This document shows positions 34,234 through 43,768 of a stretch of 64,000 nt of DNA, piece by piece. Below the pieces are notes generated by a model. The model saw only the letters and a list, made by a program, of their open reading frames with translations. It did no database searches and had not been told where the DNA came from. Source of the DNA: PALSA-505 sp035308365 (GTDB lineage: Bacteria > Actinomycetota > Actinomycetes > Streptosporangiales > Streptosporangiaceae); the NCBI GenBank assembly GCA_035308365.1, contig DATGGU010000151.1, forward strand, positions 1-64,000, written 5' to 3'. Within the stretch, counting starts at the first letter, position 1. Each line of letters starts with the position of its first letter. The translations under genes were made by a program, and so were the position numbers.

Positions 34234-37200
34234 ATGATCTACCGGTTGCTGGGAGAGCTGCAGATCGGAACGGGTGGTCTTTTAGTCGACCTGCCGGGTG
34301 GTCCCACCCTGATTGTGCTGGCCTCACTGCTGGTCAACGCGAACCGGCGGGTTGCCAAGGCGGAGCTGATCCGGGCGGCCTGGGACAGCGAGGATATGGC
34401 CGAGGCACAGCTGCACAAGCGGGTGAACCAGGTGCGCAAGCTGCTGGATCAGATCGGCCGGCGCGACGATCTGCACACCCACTCCGGGTTCGGGTACGAG
34501 ATGCGGGTCGCCGAGAACGATGTGGACTCGCTGCGGTTCCAGCGGCTGGTCCGGGAAGCCGACGAGGCCGGGACGAACGGGCGCGCCGCGGAAGAGATCG
34601 GTCAATTGCGGCAGGCGCTGCAGCTGTGGCGTGGCCCCAAGCCGCTGTCGAACGTGCCGGGCGATGCGTTCCGCCAGGACAGCCTGGCGCTGGTGCAGCG
34701 GCGCAAGCGGGCCGCGGTGCGGCTGTTCGAGCTGGAGCTGGAACGCGGCAACCACGAGGCCATCCTCGATGAGCTGATGTCGGTCGCCGGGTTCTACCCC
34801 TCCGACCAGCGGCTGGCCGAGCAGCTCATGACCGCCGCCTACCGGTGCGGGCATGTCACCGACGCGACCGCCGCCTTCGACCGCTACCGGGAGGCACTGG
34901 AGGAGGAGACCGGCGGCGAGCCCGATCCACTGCTGCGCGGCCTGTACTTTGCCATCGGCAGCGGAGACGAGGAAGCGATCGCGGCGGCGGAGTCGGCCAT
35001 CGCCAAGCGCTCAGGGACGGTGACGCGTTCCGGGACGCCGGCCCGCCCGGTGGTGGCCGTGCCCCGGCAGCTCCCCCGCCCGGCGGATCTGGTCGGCCGG
35101 GAGGACATGACGGCGGAGGTGTCCTGGCTGCTGCGCCGCAAGTCTGGTGCCACGGCGCCGGTGCTGGTGATCTCCGGTTCCGGCGGGATCGGCAAGACCG
35201 CGCTGGCCCTGCGGGCCGCGCACGACGCCAGCAGCCATTACCCCGACGGCCAGCTCTACATGGAGCTGCGTGGCACGGTGGGCGGGGCGGCCGACACCGG
35301 CGAGGTGGTGGCGCAGTTCCTGCGGGCGTTCGGGGTACCCCGGGTGCCGGACACAACGGCGGAGCGGCTGGCGGCCTACCGGACGCTGCTGGCCGAGCGG
35401 CGGGTGCTGATCGTGCTGGATGATGCCGTGGATGAGGCCCAGGTGGCCGACCTGGTGCCGGCCAACCCCGGCTGTGCGGTGCTGGTCACGGCGCGGCAGC
35501 GGCTGCCGCAGATCAGCGGGGTGCATCATGTGGCGCCGCTGGAGCCGTTGCGGCGGGCGGAGGCAACCGAGCTGTTCCTGCGGGTGGTGCGGGACGCGGG
35601 GATCGCCCTGGAGAAGGATCTGGACGCGGTGGACCGGGTGGTGACACTGTGCGGCGGGCTGCCGCTGGCGCTGCGGATCGCCGGGGCGCTGCGGGTGCAC
35701 GACCATCCGCGGTCCACGGCACAACTGGTCCAGCGGCTGGCCCAGTACGGGCCGGAGGGGTTCGTCTACGGGCAGCTCAACGTGGCCCGCACGATCGGGG
35801 CCGGGCTGGACCGGCTGGACGGCGGCGCCCGGCAGCTCTTCCTCGGCCTGGGCCTGCTTCCGCTGACCAGCTTCGGCCTGTGGACGGCCGCCGCGCTGCT
35901 CGATGACACCAGCGTGGACCCCGGCATGGCGCTGTCCCAGCTCACCGCCAGCTTCATGCTCGAATCGGTGGAATCCGAGCAGCGTTACCGGTTCCACGAC
36001 CTGACCCGGGACTACGTCCGCCGCCGCGGGCTGGCCGAGTATCCCGCAGACTCCGGCGCCGCGGCGGCCCGGGCCTACCAGGCTCTGCTCACTCTGGCCC
36101 GGCGCGCCCACGCGGGGCTGCTCGGCGGCGACTACGAGGTGGTGCACAGTCAGGAGCCAGCCTGGGAGGCACCGGCCGAGGTGCTGGCCGAGGTGGACGA
36201 GTCGCCGGGAGGCTGGTTCGAGAAGGAACGGGCCAGCATCCGCGCCGCGGTCGAGGACTGCGCCAAACTTGGCCTGACCGCCCTCTGCTGGGATCTCGCG
36301 GTCTCCGCGCACGAGTTCTACACGGTCCACGGTTACCACGACGATTGGCACGCCACCCACACCGTGGCGCTGGAAGCCTGCCGCCGGTCCGGCGACCGGC
36401 GAGGTGAGGGGATCGTGCTGGCCTGCTTCAACCAGCCGGCCCTGCCGGCCAGCATGCGCGGCGGCGGCGGGTCCGACCTGGCCAACCTGGAGCGTGCGGC
36501 CGGTCTGCTGGCCGAGTGCGGTGACCGGCACGGTCAGGCCATCGCCCTGCGCACGCTGGCCAACGCGCTGCGCCGGCACGGCTACCTGACCCGGGCGCTG
36601 GCGCTGTTCGACGAGGCGCTCGGCTACTACACCGCGAGCGCGGACCCGGTCGGGCGAAGCCAGACGCTGCGGTTCATCGGCCAGACACGGCTCGACCTCG
36701 GCCGCCACGACGAAGCCAGCCAGGCGCTGGAAGAGGCCGCGACCGTGGCCAGTGAACTGGGCAGCAACCGGCTGATCGCCCAGGCCCGGTACTGGATCGG
36801 CCAGGCCTGCCTGCTGCGCGGCGACATCGACGGCGCCCAGGTCGCCTTCGACGCGGTCTTCGACGTCTACGGCGACACTTCGGGCGGCGGGTACATCTAC
36901 GCACTGCACGGCCTCGGCCAGGTCGCCGCTCACCGAGGTGCCTACAGCATCGCCGGCCGGCACCTGTCGGAGGCGGCCAGCCTGGCCCACGACATAGCCA
37001 GCGCTCCGTTGGAGGGCCGGATCTGGCTGTCCATTGCCGAACTCCGCCACGCCCAGGGCCAGCCCGGTGAACAGGCCGAGGCGCTGCGCGCGGCCGTCAC
37101 CGTCCTGCATGACGGCGGCGAGGCCAGCCTGGAGGCTCAGGCCCTCGCCGAACTGGCCCGGGTCCTGACCGAACGAGGTGACACGGCGGCCGCCGGGCAG

Positions 37201-37281
37201 GTTTGGACCCGCATCGAGAACCTGTACGCGGCCGATCTGCCGGAGGAGGACCGCATCTACCGCCGTCCGGATGGCGGCTAG
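34234..37281 (+). CDS. SARP/AfsR-family regulator (OmpR-type DBD, BTAD, NB-ARC, TPR)
   Basis: A 1015-residue STAND regulator. It has an OmpR-like winged helix (residues 1-95; RRVAKAELIRAAWDSEDMAE), a BTAD domain (about residues 100-250), an NB-ARC ATPase with Walker A SGSGGIGKTALAL and Walker B RVLIVLDDAVDEA, a winged helix (YRFHDLTRDYVRRRG) and C-terminal TPRs (about residues 690-990). This is the full AfsR layout. Such proteins activate secondary metabolism or stress genes. Possible targets are the divergent gene at 34115 and the downstream locus. It is unrelated in domain order to the neighbouring STAND system. Confidence 0.93.
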   Translation: MIYRLLGELQIGTGGLLVDLPGGPTLIVLASLLVNANRRVAKAELIRAAWDSEDMAEAQLHKRVNQVRKLLDQIGRRDDLHTHSGFGYEMRVAENDVDSLRFQRLVREADEAGTNGRAAEEIGQLRQALQLWRGPKPLSNVPGDAFRQDSLALVQRRKRAAVRLFELELERGNHEAILDELMSVAGFYPSDQRLAEQLMTAAYRCGHVTDATAAFDRYREALEEETGGEPDPLLRGLYFAIGSGDEEAIAAAESAIAKRSGTVTRSGTPARPVVAVPRQLPRPADLVGREDMTAEVSWLLRRKSGATAPVLVISGSGGIGKTALALRAAHDASSHYPDGQLYMELRGTVGGAADTGEVVAQFLRAFGVPRVPDTTAERLAAYRTLLAERRVLIVLDDAVDEAQVADLVPANPGCAVLVTARQRLPQISGVHHVAPLEPLRRAEATELFLRVVRDAGIALEKDLDAVDRVVTLCGGLPLALRIAGALRVHDHPRSTAQLVQRLAQYGPEGFVYGQLNVARTIGAGLDRLDGGARQLFLGLGLLPLTSFGLWTAAALLDDTSVDPGMALSQLTASFMLESVESEQRYRFHDLTRDYVRRRGLAEYPADSGAAAARAYQALLTLARRAHAGLLGGDYEVVHSQEPAWEAPAEVLAEVDESPGGWFEKERASIRAAVEDCAKLGLTALCWDLAVSAHEFYTVHGYHDDWHATHTVALEACRRSGDRRGEGIVLACFNQPALPASMRGGGGSDLANLERAAGLLAECGDRHGQAIALRTLANALRRHGYLTRALALFDEALGYYTASADPVGRSQTLRFIGQTRLDLGRHDEASQALEEAATVASELGSNRLIAQARYWIGQACLLRGDIDGAQVAFDAVFDVYGDTSGGGYIYALHGLGQVAAHRGAYSIAGRHLSEAASLAHDIASAPLEGRIWLSIAELRHAQGQPGEQAEALRAAVTVLHDGGEASLEAQALAELARVLTERGDTAAAGQVWTRIENLYAADLPEEDRIYRRPDGG

Positions 37282-37979
37282 GAGTAGGCGGCCGCGGCAG
37301 TGCGCATCAGCGGCGGGTTGAGCGAGTAGGCGGGACCGCGCCGGTAGAGCGCCGCGGGGCGGCCGGTCTCCGGTGCGCGCTTGTCCCCGGTGGGCAGGAC
37401 GAACCCTTCGGTGTTGGTGACCTTCCGGCTGAAGTTCCTTGGATCCAGCGGCATGTCCCAGACGACCTCATACACGTTGCGCAAGTCACCGATGGTGAAT
37501 GTGCTGTCGCAGAATGCAGCGGCGAGCGTGGTGAACTCCAGGTGCGTCCTGGCCCGTTCGACCGCGTCATCCAGGATCTGGGTGTGGTCGAACGCGAGCT
37601 TGCCGCGGACCCGCTCGACCGGTTCCCACCGGGCGCTGCGCGCGTCCGACCCCGCCGCGGGGATGGGCAGGTTCGGTGCGATCGCGAGGTAGGCGACGCT
37701 GACCACGCGGGCCCGGGGATCCCGGTCCGGGGCGCCGTAGGTGGCGAGCTGTTCCAGGTGCAGGGCGCTTCCGTCGAGGCTGGTCTCCTCGGCCAGTTCC
37801 CGCTCCGCCGCTTCCCGCAGATCCTCGCCGGCCCGCAGGAACCCGCCGGGCAGCGCGTCCTGACCCTGGTACGGCTGGTTGGCCCGCTCGATCACCAGAA
37901 CGTTCAGCCGGTTCTCCCGGACGGTCAGGATCGCCAGGTCAACGGCTAGGTGGAGCAGCAGGCGCTCACGGTCGATCAT
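37278..37979 (-). CDS. NrtR-like Nudix-domain transcriptional regulator
   Basis: A 233-residue protein. The N-terminal Nudix fold has the box GGFLRAGEDLREAAERELAE followed by ETSL, where the usual Gly is Ser, a change consistent with ligand binding over hydrolysis. The C-terminal 80 residues (FTIGDLRNVYEVVW, NFSRKVTNTEGFVLPTG) are the winged helix of NrtR/YgjN-type regulators, which respond to ADP-ribose and control NAD genes. Three palindromes lie directly upstream (37995-38073). ATG 37979 is preferred over 37991, which would nearly touch the first palindrome. Its stop codon overlaps that of the AfsR-like gene. Confidence 0.87.
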   Translation of the reverse strand: MIDRERLLLHLAVDLAILTVRENRLNVLVIERANQPYQGQDALPGGFLRAGEDLREAAERELAEETSLDGSALHLEQLATYGAPDRDPRARVVSVAYLAIAPNLPIPAAGSDARSARWEPVERVRGKLAFDHTQILDDAVERARTHLEFTTLAAAFCDSTFTIGDLRNVYEVVWDMPLDPRNFSRKVTNTEGFVLPTGDKRAPETGRPAALYRRGPAYSLNPPLMRTAAAAYS

Positions 37980-37994
37980 GGTACAGATCATAGC

Positions 37995-38073
37995 TTAGTG
38001 TCTGGCTGACATAAAACCTTATCGTCTTATTGACATTAAGCCGGGGGCACTGTTATCGTCACCGTGACAGTAA
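37995..38073. promoter_or_regulatory. Three operator-like palindromes upstream of the NrtR-like gene
   Basis: Three 21-bp sites at 37995-38015, 38019-38039 and 38053-38073 follow one pattern, TTAnnGTC-N5-GACAnnAA: (1) TTAGTGTC / GACATAAA, (2) TTATCGTC / GACATTAA, (3) TTATCGTC / GACAGTAA, each with five bases between the halves. Repeated half-sites with constant spacing indicate a dimeric regulator. The adjacent NrtR-like protein is the obvious candidate, by autoregulation and possibly control of the peptide gene at 38292. Confidence 0.65.
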
Positions 38074-38208
38074 GACGGAGAAGCGACCGGACCCATCGCC
38101 CGCGGTCCACGTGGAACCTCTGATGTCACCGGTGCACCGGCCCAGAGCTGGTGCACCGGAGTAACAATCGCGCGCGCAAGGCTCCGCGTAGAGGCCGGCC
38201 AGCCTCCA

Positions 38209-38233
38209 CTCCATCGCCCGGCAGGCGATGGAG
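38209..38233 (+). promoter_or_regulatory. Perfect 10-bp hairpin in the leader of the small secreted peptide gene
   Basis: CTCCATCGCC pairs exactly with GGCGATGGAG across a 5-nt loop, 58 bp before the ATG at 38292. Upstream, GGTGCACCGG occurs twice (38131 and 38150). No poly-T follows, so it may be a transcript-stability or protein-binding structure. Confidence 0.5.
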
Positions 38234-38291
38234 GACGCGAGTGCCGCATTCCTCTGATTCTCCTTCTTCAGCATTCCCGAAAGGTAAGACC

Positions 38292-38468
38292 ATGCGCGCA
38301 CTTCGGCGTTACTTCCTGGCACCAATGATCCTCGCGGCCGCCCTGTTCTCGGCCGGCGGCGCGGCCTACCATGCCGCCACCGCCACACCACACCGCACCA
38401 CCATCTCGGCCGACCCGGTCTGCCCGTACGGCACGAACTGGGAGGTCCAGACGCAGTCCTGCTCCTGA
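38292..38468 (+). CDS. Small secreted peptide with two-cysteine C-terminus
   Basis: A 58-residue protein. Its signal peptide has a basic start (MRALRRYF), a hydrophobic core and a small-residue cleavage region (AALFSAGGAAYHAATA). The remaining 20 or so residues end CPYGTNWEVQTQSCS, with two Cys that could form one disulfide. GAAAGGTAAG precedes the ATG. The family was not recognised. It lies downstream of the NrtR-like operator cluster and a leader hairpin, so it may be regulated with that gene. A secreted signal or inhibitory peptide is possible but unproven. Confidence 0.6.
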   Translation: MRALRRYFLAPMILAAALFSAGGAAYHAATATPHRTTISADPVCPYGTNWEVQTQSCS

Positions 38469-38548
38469 CCACCGGTAGAAAATCGGTAGATCTTCGCAGA
38501 AGCCTTTATACCGGCAGCGGTGTTACCTACCTCTGCGACGGGGGCGTC

Positions 38549-38573
38549 GGCGGGCCCGCGCTTTGGGTCCGCC
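38549..38573. terminator. Hairpin terminator between convergent genes
   Basis: GGCGGGCCC pairs with GGGTCCGCC (one G-U pair) across a 7-nt loop, between the peptide gene and the convergent FHA-ABC gene. There is no strong T-run, as is common in high-GC actinobacteria. Confidence 0.5.
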
Positions 38574-38614
38574 GTCTGCCATGTTTCAGCATCATTGGCC
38601 CTTTTACGGCGCCG

Positions 38615-40975
38615 CTAACCCCGCCGGCCAGATTTGACCCTGACCAGCCGCCACCAGGTCAGCAGGGCGAACACCAGGCCAAGCAGCACCATCAGGCCCA
38701 TATCCCGCAGCCAGGTGGCCGGGCTGTGGTTCCAGACCGGATCCGTGGAGAGGGCCGGCCCACCCGTACTGGGCTGCTGGATCGCGTTCAGGTTCACGGT
38801 GGACGCCGCCGCCCCGAATCCCCACCGGGCCGGCGAGACGACCGCTACCTGCTCGAGGCCGGCCTGCCCGGCCAGCGGGAAGATCCCGCCGGTCAGGACG
38901 ATCTGGAACATCACCGCGACGACGAGCAGCGGCATCGTCTTGTCGGAGCTGCTGACCAGCGACGAGATGAGCAGCCCCAGGGTCATCGAGACGATCGCCA
39001 GCACCCCCATGGCCAGCAAAAGTTCGGCCAGTGGCAGATGCCGGAGGAACGATCCGGCGGTGGGCGGCTTCCTGGTGGCCAGGCCGATCGTCACAAGCAC
39101 TGTGGCCTGCACGGCGCTGATGACCCCAAGGACCAGCAGCTTGGCCACCAGGTATGCGCCGGCCGACAGGCCGGCCGCCCGTTCCCTGAGGTAGATCGCC
39201 CGTTCCTTGACCAGTTCGCGCACCGCGTTCGCCGCTCCGGCGAAACATGCGCCGATCGCCAGGGTCAGCAGCACCGACTGGGCATCGGTGTTGCCGCGCC
39301 CGGCCAGGCCAGGTGGATCGGGCACCGCCAGTGCCAGGGCGCCAAGGATGACCGGCATCAGGCCCGCCACGGCCACGTACGTCCGGTCGGACGCGATCAC
39401 CGCCAGGTAGCGGCGGCACAACGTGCCAAGCTGCGCCAGCCGGTTGCGGGCCGGCGGCGGGGAGGCCGGCCCGGCCGCCACAGCGGCCGGCGCGGGAGCG
39501 TCCAGTTCGGCGGCGATGTAGCGCTGGTAGTACGGGGAGCGGCGGTACTCGCCGGCCCAGTCGCGGCCAGGCTCGGCCTCGAACGCCTGGAACACCTCGG
39601 CCCAGCCCGGCTGCCCGAAGTGCCGCAGCCCGTCGGCGGGCGGGCCGAAGAACGCGAGCCTGCCGCCAGGCACCAGGACCAGCAGGCGGTCGCACCGGCC
39701 GAGGTTCGCCACGCTGTGGGTGACGACGATGACCGTCCGCCCGTCGTGCGCTAAACCGGCCAGCTGATCCATGACCGACTTGTCCAGCCCAGGGTCCAGG
39801 CCCGACGTCGGCTCGTCGAGGAACAGCAGGGACGGCCTGGTCAGCAGCTCCAAGGCGACGTTCACCCGCTTCTGCTGGCCGCCGGACATGGCGGAGATGC
39901 GCGTGCCAGCGTGCGTGGTCAGGGCGAGCTCGTCCAGCACATCGGCGATCCGGCGCTCCCGCTCGGCCTTGCTGGTGTCCCGGGGGAACCGCAGCTCGGC
40001 CGCATAGCGCAGCGCGCGCTGCGCGGTGAGCTGGGTGTGCAGGATGTTCTCCTGCGGAACGAGCCCGATCCGGTGCCGCAGCTCCGCGTAGTGCTGGTAG
40101 AGATCGCGGTTGTCGTAGAGCACTGCGCCACCGTTGGCCGGCGCCATCCCGGTCAGGGCGCCGAGCAGCGTGGACTTGCCGGCACCGCTCGGCCCGATGA
40201 CCCCGAGCAGGCACCGCTCGCCCAGCGGGAAGCTCACGTGGTCGAGCAGCACCTTGCCGCCGGGCAGGGTGACCGTGAGATCACGGGCGGCCAGCGAGAC
40301 GTCACCGGTGTCGATGAACTCCTGAAGTTCCTCGCCATCCAGCCGGAACGTGGCGGGCCCCACCCCGATCAGGTCAGCATCGGTCACCTTGGCCGCCCCG
40401 GTGATCCGCTGGCCGTTCAGGTAGGTGCCGTTGTGGCTGTCCAGATCGGCGATCTCGTAGTCGCCGAGCGCGGTCTTGCGGAGCTGGGCATGGTAGCGGG
40501 ACACGCTGAGGTCGGCCACGACGACGTCGTTGTCCGGCGCCCGCCCGATGCGCAGCATCGTGGTCCGCAGGCTCATCACCGCGCTGGGCGGCCGGGGCGG
40601 CGCCGGAGGCTGGCTGACCACCGACGGCCCCCCCGGCGCGGGAACGAACGGAATTGACAGCGAGCAGGAAAGCTCCGGGCCGTCGTCCGGATGGCCGAGC
40701 CGGACGAGACACTCCCCGGTAATCGTTACCTGGTTCACCCGGCCCGAGCCGCTGAATGTGCCATTCTTACTTCCCGCGTCCTGAAGCAGCCACGAATCGC
40801 CTTCGTACATTAACCTGGCGTGTTGCCAGGACACCCGGGGATCATCCACGGCTATGTCAGAGCCGGGATCCCGGCCGATCCGGTAGCTGGGCCCGGCCCG
40901 GAGGATCCGGGCCTGACCTTGCACCCGGACGTAAAGCGGCAGGTCCCCCGCCGATATGGCCTGCTCGATCTTCAT
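38615..40975 (-). CDS. FHA-FHA-ABC exporter, Rv1747-like
   Basis: A 786-residue half-transporter with two N-terminal FHA domains (residues 25-105, YRIGRDPGSDIAVDDPRVSW; and 145-215, LRIGRAPDNDVVVADLSVSR). The ABCG-type ATPase follows (Walker A GPSGAGKST, signature SGGQQKRVNVAL, Walker B LLFLDEPTSGLDPG), then a six-helix ABC-2 membrane domain. This is the layout of Mycobacterium tuberculosis Rv1747, which is phosphorylated by the adjacent PknF and binds phospho-Thr through FHA. Two PknF-like kinases follow divergently here, so control by phosphorylation is likely. The cargo is unknown; lipid-linked glycans are suspected for Rv1747. Confidence 0.93.
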   Translation of the reverse strand: MKIEQAISAGDLPLYVRVQGQARILRAGPSYRIGRDPGSDIAVDDPRVSWQHARLMYEGDSWLLQDAGSKNGTFSGSGRVNQVTITGECLVRLGHPDDGPELSCSLSIPFVPAPGGPSVVSQPPAPPRPPSAVMSLRTTMLRIGRAPDNDVVVADLSVSRYHAQLRKTALGDYEIADLDSHNGTYLNGQRITGAAKVTDADLIGVGPATFRLDGEELQEFIDTGDVSLAARDLTVTLPGGKVLLDHVSFPLGERCLLGVIGPSGAGKSTLLGALTGMAPANGGAVLYDNRDLYQHYAELRHRIGLVPQENILHTQLTAQRALRYAAELRFPRDTSKAERERRIADVLDELALTTHAGTRISAMSGGQQKRVNVALELLTRPSLLFLDEPTSGLDPGLDKSVMDQLAGLAHDGRTVIVVTHSVANLGRCDRLLVLVPGGRLAFFGPPADGLRHFGQPGWAEVFQAFEAEPGRDWAGEYRRSPYYQRYIAAELDAPAPAAVAAGPASPPPARNRLAQLGTLCRRYLAVIASDRTYVAVAGLMPVILGALALAVPDPPGLAGRGNTDAQSVLLTLAIGACFAGAANAVRELVKERAIYLRERAAGLSAGAYLVAKLLVLGVISAVQATVLVTIGLATRKPPTAGSFLRHLPLAELLLAMGVLAIVSMTLGLLISSLVSSSDKTMPLLVVAVMFQIVLTGGIFPLAGQAGLEQVAVVSPARWGFGAAASTVNLNAIQQPSTGGPALSTDPVWNHSPATWLRDMGLMVLLGLVFALLTWWRLVRVKSGRRG

Positions 40976-41116
40976 TGGGCAACTGTAGAGCGAATCGCGG
41001 CAAAGCAGAATCGTTGTGAAGAATTGCCGATTCCATCTGACACTGGGGCGGAATAAGCTTCCGTAGGCAAGACGGCGCGGCCCAGGGCGAGGGCAAACAG
41101 ACGGGGTGGAGGAACG

Positions 41117-43768
41117 GTGAGCGAGGGAACACCCGGGGGGGGACCTGGTCAGTACGCCGTAGGTTCGGTGGTGGCTGGGTACCGGCTGGAGCAGCAGATC
41201 GGGTACGGCGGCATGGCCGTCGTCTTCCGTGCGCACGATCCCCGGCTGAACCGGGACGTGGCGCTCAAGATCCTGGCGCCGAACCTGGCCTACGACGACG
41301 CCTTCCGCAAGCGCTTCATCCGGGAGTCGCGGGCGGCGGCCGCGCTGGACGACCCGCACGTCATCCCGGTCTTCGAAGCCGGCGAGACCGAGGGCGTGCT
41401 GTTCATCGCGATGCGGTTCGCCCGCGGCGGCGACGTCAGGTCGCTGCTGGACCGGGCCGGCCCGCTGCCGCCCGCCCGGGCGGTGGAGATCATCGCCCAG
41501 GCCGCCTCTGCGCTGGACTCGGCCCACGCCAGCGGCTTGGTGCACCGCGACGTCAAGCCCGCCAACATGCTGCTCGACAGCGGCACCAGCGGCGACCGCC
41601 CCGACCACGTGTACCTGTCAGACTTTGGCCTGAGCAAGGTGTCCCTGGCCCTCACCGGCCTGACCGCATCCGGCCAGTTCCTCGGCACCCTGGAGTACAC
41701 CGCTCCCGAGCAGATCCTGGGCCAGCAGGTGGACGGCCGGGCCGACCAGTACGGCCTGGCCTGCGCCACCCTGGAGCTGTTCACCGGCGCACCCCCGTTC
41801 CGCCGTGACCAGCCCATGGCGATGATGTACGCCCACGTCAACGACCCGCCCCCGCTGCTCAGCGAACTGCGCCCCGATCTGGGAGATGCGGCCGACGACG
41901 TACTGAACCGGGCACTGGCCAAATTCCCTGAGGACCGCTACGACACCTGTCGCGAGTTCGCCGCCGCCCTGCGCCAAGCCTTCCAGCTCGGCGCCGCCGA
42001 GCCCGGAGGATGGCCCGCCCCGGCCGCCTTCTCCGGCGGCCCGGCCGGCCCGCCGACCCAGACGGCCAGCCACCCCAGCCAGCCACCAGCGACACCCGGG
42101 ACCGCGCCCGGCCACGGTGCCCCGGACTCGCCCATCGCAACCAGCGGGCCGCCAGCCCAGACGGCCAGCCACCCCAGCCAGCCCCAGCTGACACCGGAGC
42201 CACTGGCGGCCACACAGTCCCCCGGGCACGCCGCCGCCCAGCCCGGCCCGCCACCCGCGCAATCAACGGCACCGGCCGGACCCGCAGGACCATCCGCCGG
42301 ACCGCCCGATCACCAGCCCGGAGCTGGCTGGCCCGCAGGACCCCCGGCACCGCCCGAGCCTGAGCCACCGGTGGGGCCGTCCGTCCGGGCAGCCTGGGAG
42401 CCGGGACCGCCGCAGCCTGCCCGGGATCCGGCCGGCGCCGATACCGAACCCGGGGATGGCGGCGACACCGAGCCGCACGGTGAGTCCCCGGTCGAGCCGG
42501 GTAGCGGGCGGCGGTCGTGGTGGCGCTCACCGGTCATGGCGGCGGCCGCCTCGGTCGTCATCGTGCTGGGGGTCGCCGGAGGGTACTTCCTGGCCGGGCG
42601 CGGCGGTGGGCCGGGCGCGGGCAAGGCGGGCGGGAGCATCAACGGCCGCCTCTCCAGCCACCGCAGCCACACCCATCATCGTCCCACCGGCCCGGTCGCG
42701 CCGGGCTGCAGCACGACGGTGCCCAAGCTGACCCCGGTTATCAAGGTGGCCACCCGGACGATCAAGGTTGGCCCCGCACCTTATGCCCTGCAGCACAGCA
42801 CGGATGGACGGTACACGTTCGTAACCGTGAGCAACGGTATCGCCGTCTTTCACAATAACGGTGGCCTGTCATTGAGCCTGCTGCGGACCGTACCGTTGCC
42901 CGGAGCAGGCACGGGCCTGGAAACCACCACCGACGGGCATTATCTGATCGCGGCCGACGGCAGCGGGGCCGCGGTGCTCAGCGTCAGCGCTCTCGAAGAC
43001 GGCGCGGCCCACCCGGTGCTGGGCATGCTGACCAGCCCGCATGGCAGCGGAGCGGCCACCCCGATGCTGTCCGTGGATGACCAGTATCTGTTCGTCGCGC
43101 TGACCGGCAGCCACTCGATCGCGGTGTTCAACTTCGGCCTGGCCGTCAAGAGCGGGTTCTCGGCCACGCACTTCATCGGCGACATCCCGGCCGGCGTGCA
43201 GCCCACCGGCATGCGGCTGGCCGTCGACCAGAACTACCTGTACGCGACCAGTTTGCGGCGGAAGCCGGGCAACGGCCCCTCGGAGGGCACGCTCAGCGTG
43301 ATCAATGTGCCGGAGGCGGAGAAGGATCCGGCGAAGTCGGTGAAGGTGACGGTCGACGCCGGGTGCGGCCCGGAGCGGATCTACCCCTCGCAGAACACGG
43401 TCTGGGTCACCGCCAGGGACAGCAACGCGATACTGGCCTTCTCGGCCAGCGCCCTGCTGGCCAACCCCTCCCACGCCCTTCTCGCGGTCGTGCCGGCCGG
43501 CCCGGCACCGGTCGGGGTGACGCCGCTGACCGACGGGCGAATCGTCATCACCGACTCCGCTGATGGCGCGGCCCGCGGCGGATCCGGCAACGTAGCGATC
43601 ATCAGCGGCGACTCCGCGCTGGCGGGCAAGCCGTCCCTGCTCGGCGTCGTCCCGGTGGCCGGGGAGCCCTATCAGCTCACCCGGATCGAGAACCATAACA
43701 CCCTGCTGGTGACCAACCTGGCCACCGGCCGGCTCGTGGCCCTCAACGTCACCAGCCTGCCGTCGTGA
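41117..43768 (+). CDS. Membrane Ser/Thr protein kinase with extracellular beta-propeller (1)
   Basis: An 883-residue PknF-like kinase. Kinase domain about residues 20-280: IGYGGMAVVFRAHDPRLNRD, VALKIL, HRDVKPANMLLD, SDFGL, YTAPEQILG. A Pro/Gln-rich linker (about residues 290-465), one membrane helix (VMAAAASVVIVLGVAGGYFL) and an extracellular domain with YVTN/lactonase-like repeats follow; the last likely forms a ligand-sensing propeller. The GTG at 41117 follows GGAGGAACG. It diverges from the FHA-ABC gene, its likely substrate, and overlaps the DUF2993 gene by GTGA. Confidence 0.93.
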   Translation: MSEGTPGGGPGQYAVGSVVAGYRLEQQIGYGGMAVVFRAHDPRLNRDVALKILAPNLAYDDAFRKRFIRESRAAAALDDPHVIPVFEAGETEGVLFIAMRFARGGDVRSLLDRAGPLPPARAVEIIAQAASALDSAHASGLVHRDVKPANMLLDSGTSGDRPDHVYLSDFGLSKVSLALTGLTASGQFLGTLEYTAPEQILGQQVDGRADQYGLACATLELFTGAPPFRRDQPMAMMYAHVNDPPPLLSELRPDLGDAADDVLNRALAKFPEDRYDTCREFAAALRQAFQLGAAEPGGWPAPAAFSGGPAGPPTQTASHPSQPPATPGTAPGHGAPDSPIATSGPPAQTASHPSQPQLTPEPLAATQSPGHAAAQPGPPPAQSTAPAGPAGPSAGPPDHQPGAGWPAGPPAPPEPEPPVGPSVRAAWEPGPPQPARDPAGADTEPGDGGDTEPHGESPVEPGSGRRSWWRSPVMAAAASVVIVLGVAGGYFLAGRGGGPGAGKAGGSINGRLSSHRSHTHHRPTGPVAPGCSTTVPKLTPVIKVATRTIKVGPAPYALQHSTDGRYTFVTVSNGIAVFHNNGGLSLSLLRTVPLPGAGTGLETTTDGHYLIAADGSGAAVLSVSALEDGAAHPVLGMLTSPHGSGAATPMLSVDDQYLFVALTGSHSIAVFNFGLAVKSGFSATHFIGDIPAGVQPTGMRLAVDQNYLYATSLRRKPGNGPSEGTLSVINVPEAEKDPAKSVKVTVDAGCGPERIYPSQNTVWVTARDSNAILAFSASALLANPSHALLAVVPAGPAPVGVTPLTDGRIVITDSADGAARGGSGNVAIISGDSALAGKPSLLGVVPVAGEPYQLTRIENHNTLLVTNLATGRLVALNVTSLPS

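Noticed and set aside
35011..37110. 699-codon minus-strand open frame within the AfsR-like gene
   Set aside because: Low-complexity Gln/Arg/Val-rich shadow of a gene with complete SARP, BTAD, NB-ARC and TPR domains.
34234..37281. AfsR-like protein as the STAND component of the conflict system
   Set aside because: It has its own DNA-binding domain and TPRs, no matching adaptor domain, and faces the other way.
41290..41922. 210-codon minus-strand frame inside kinase 1
   Set aside because: Ser/Arg-rich shadow of the conserved kinase domain.
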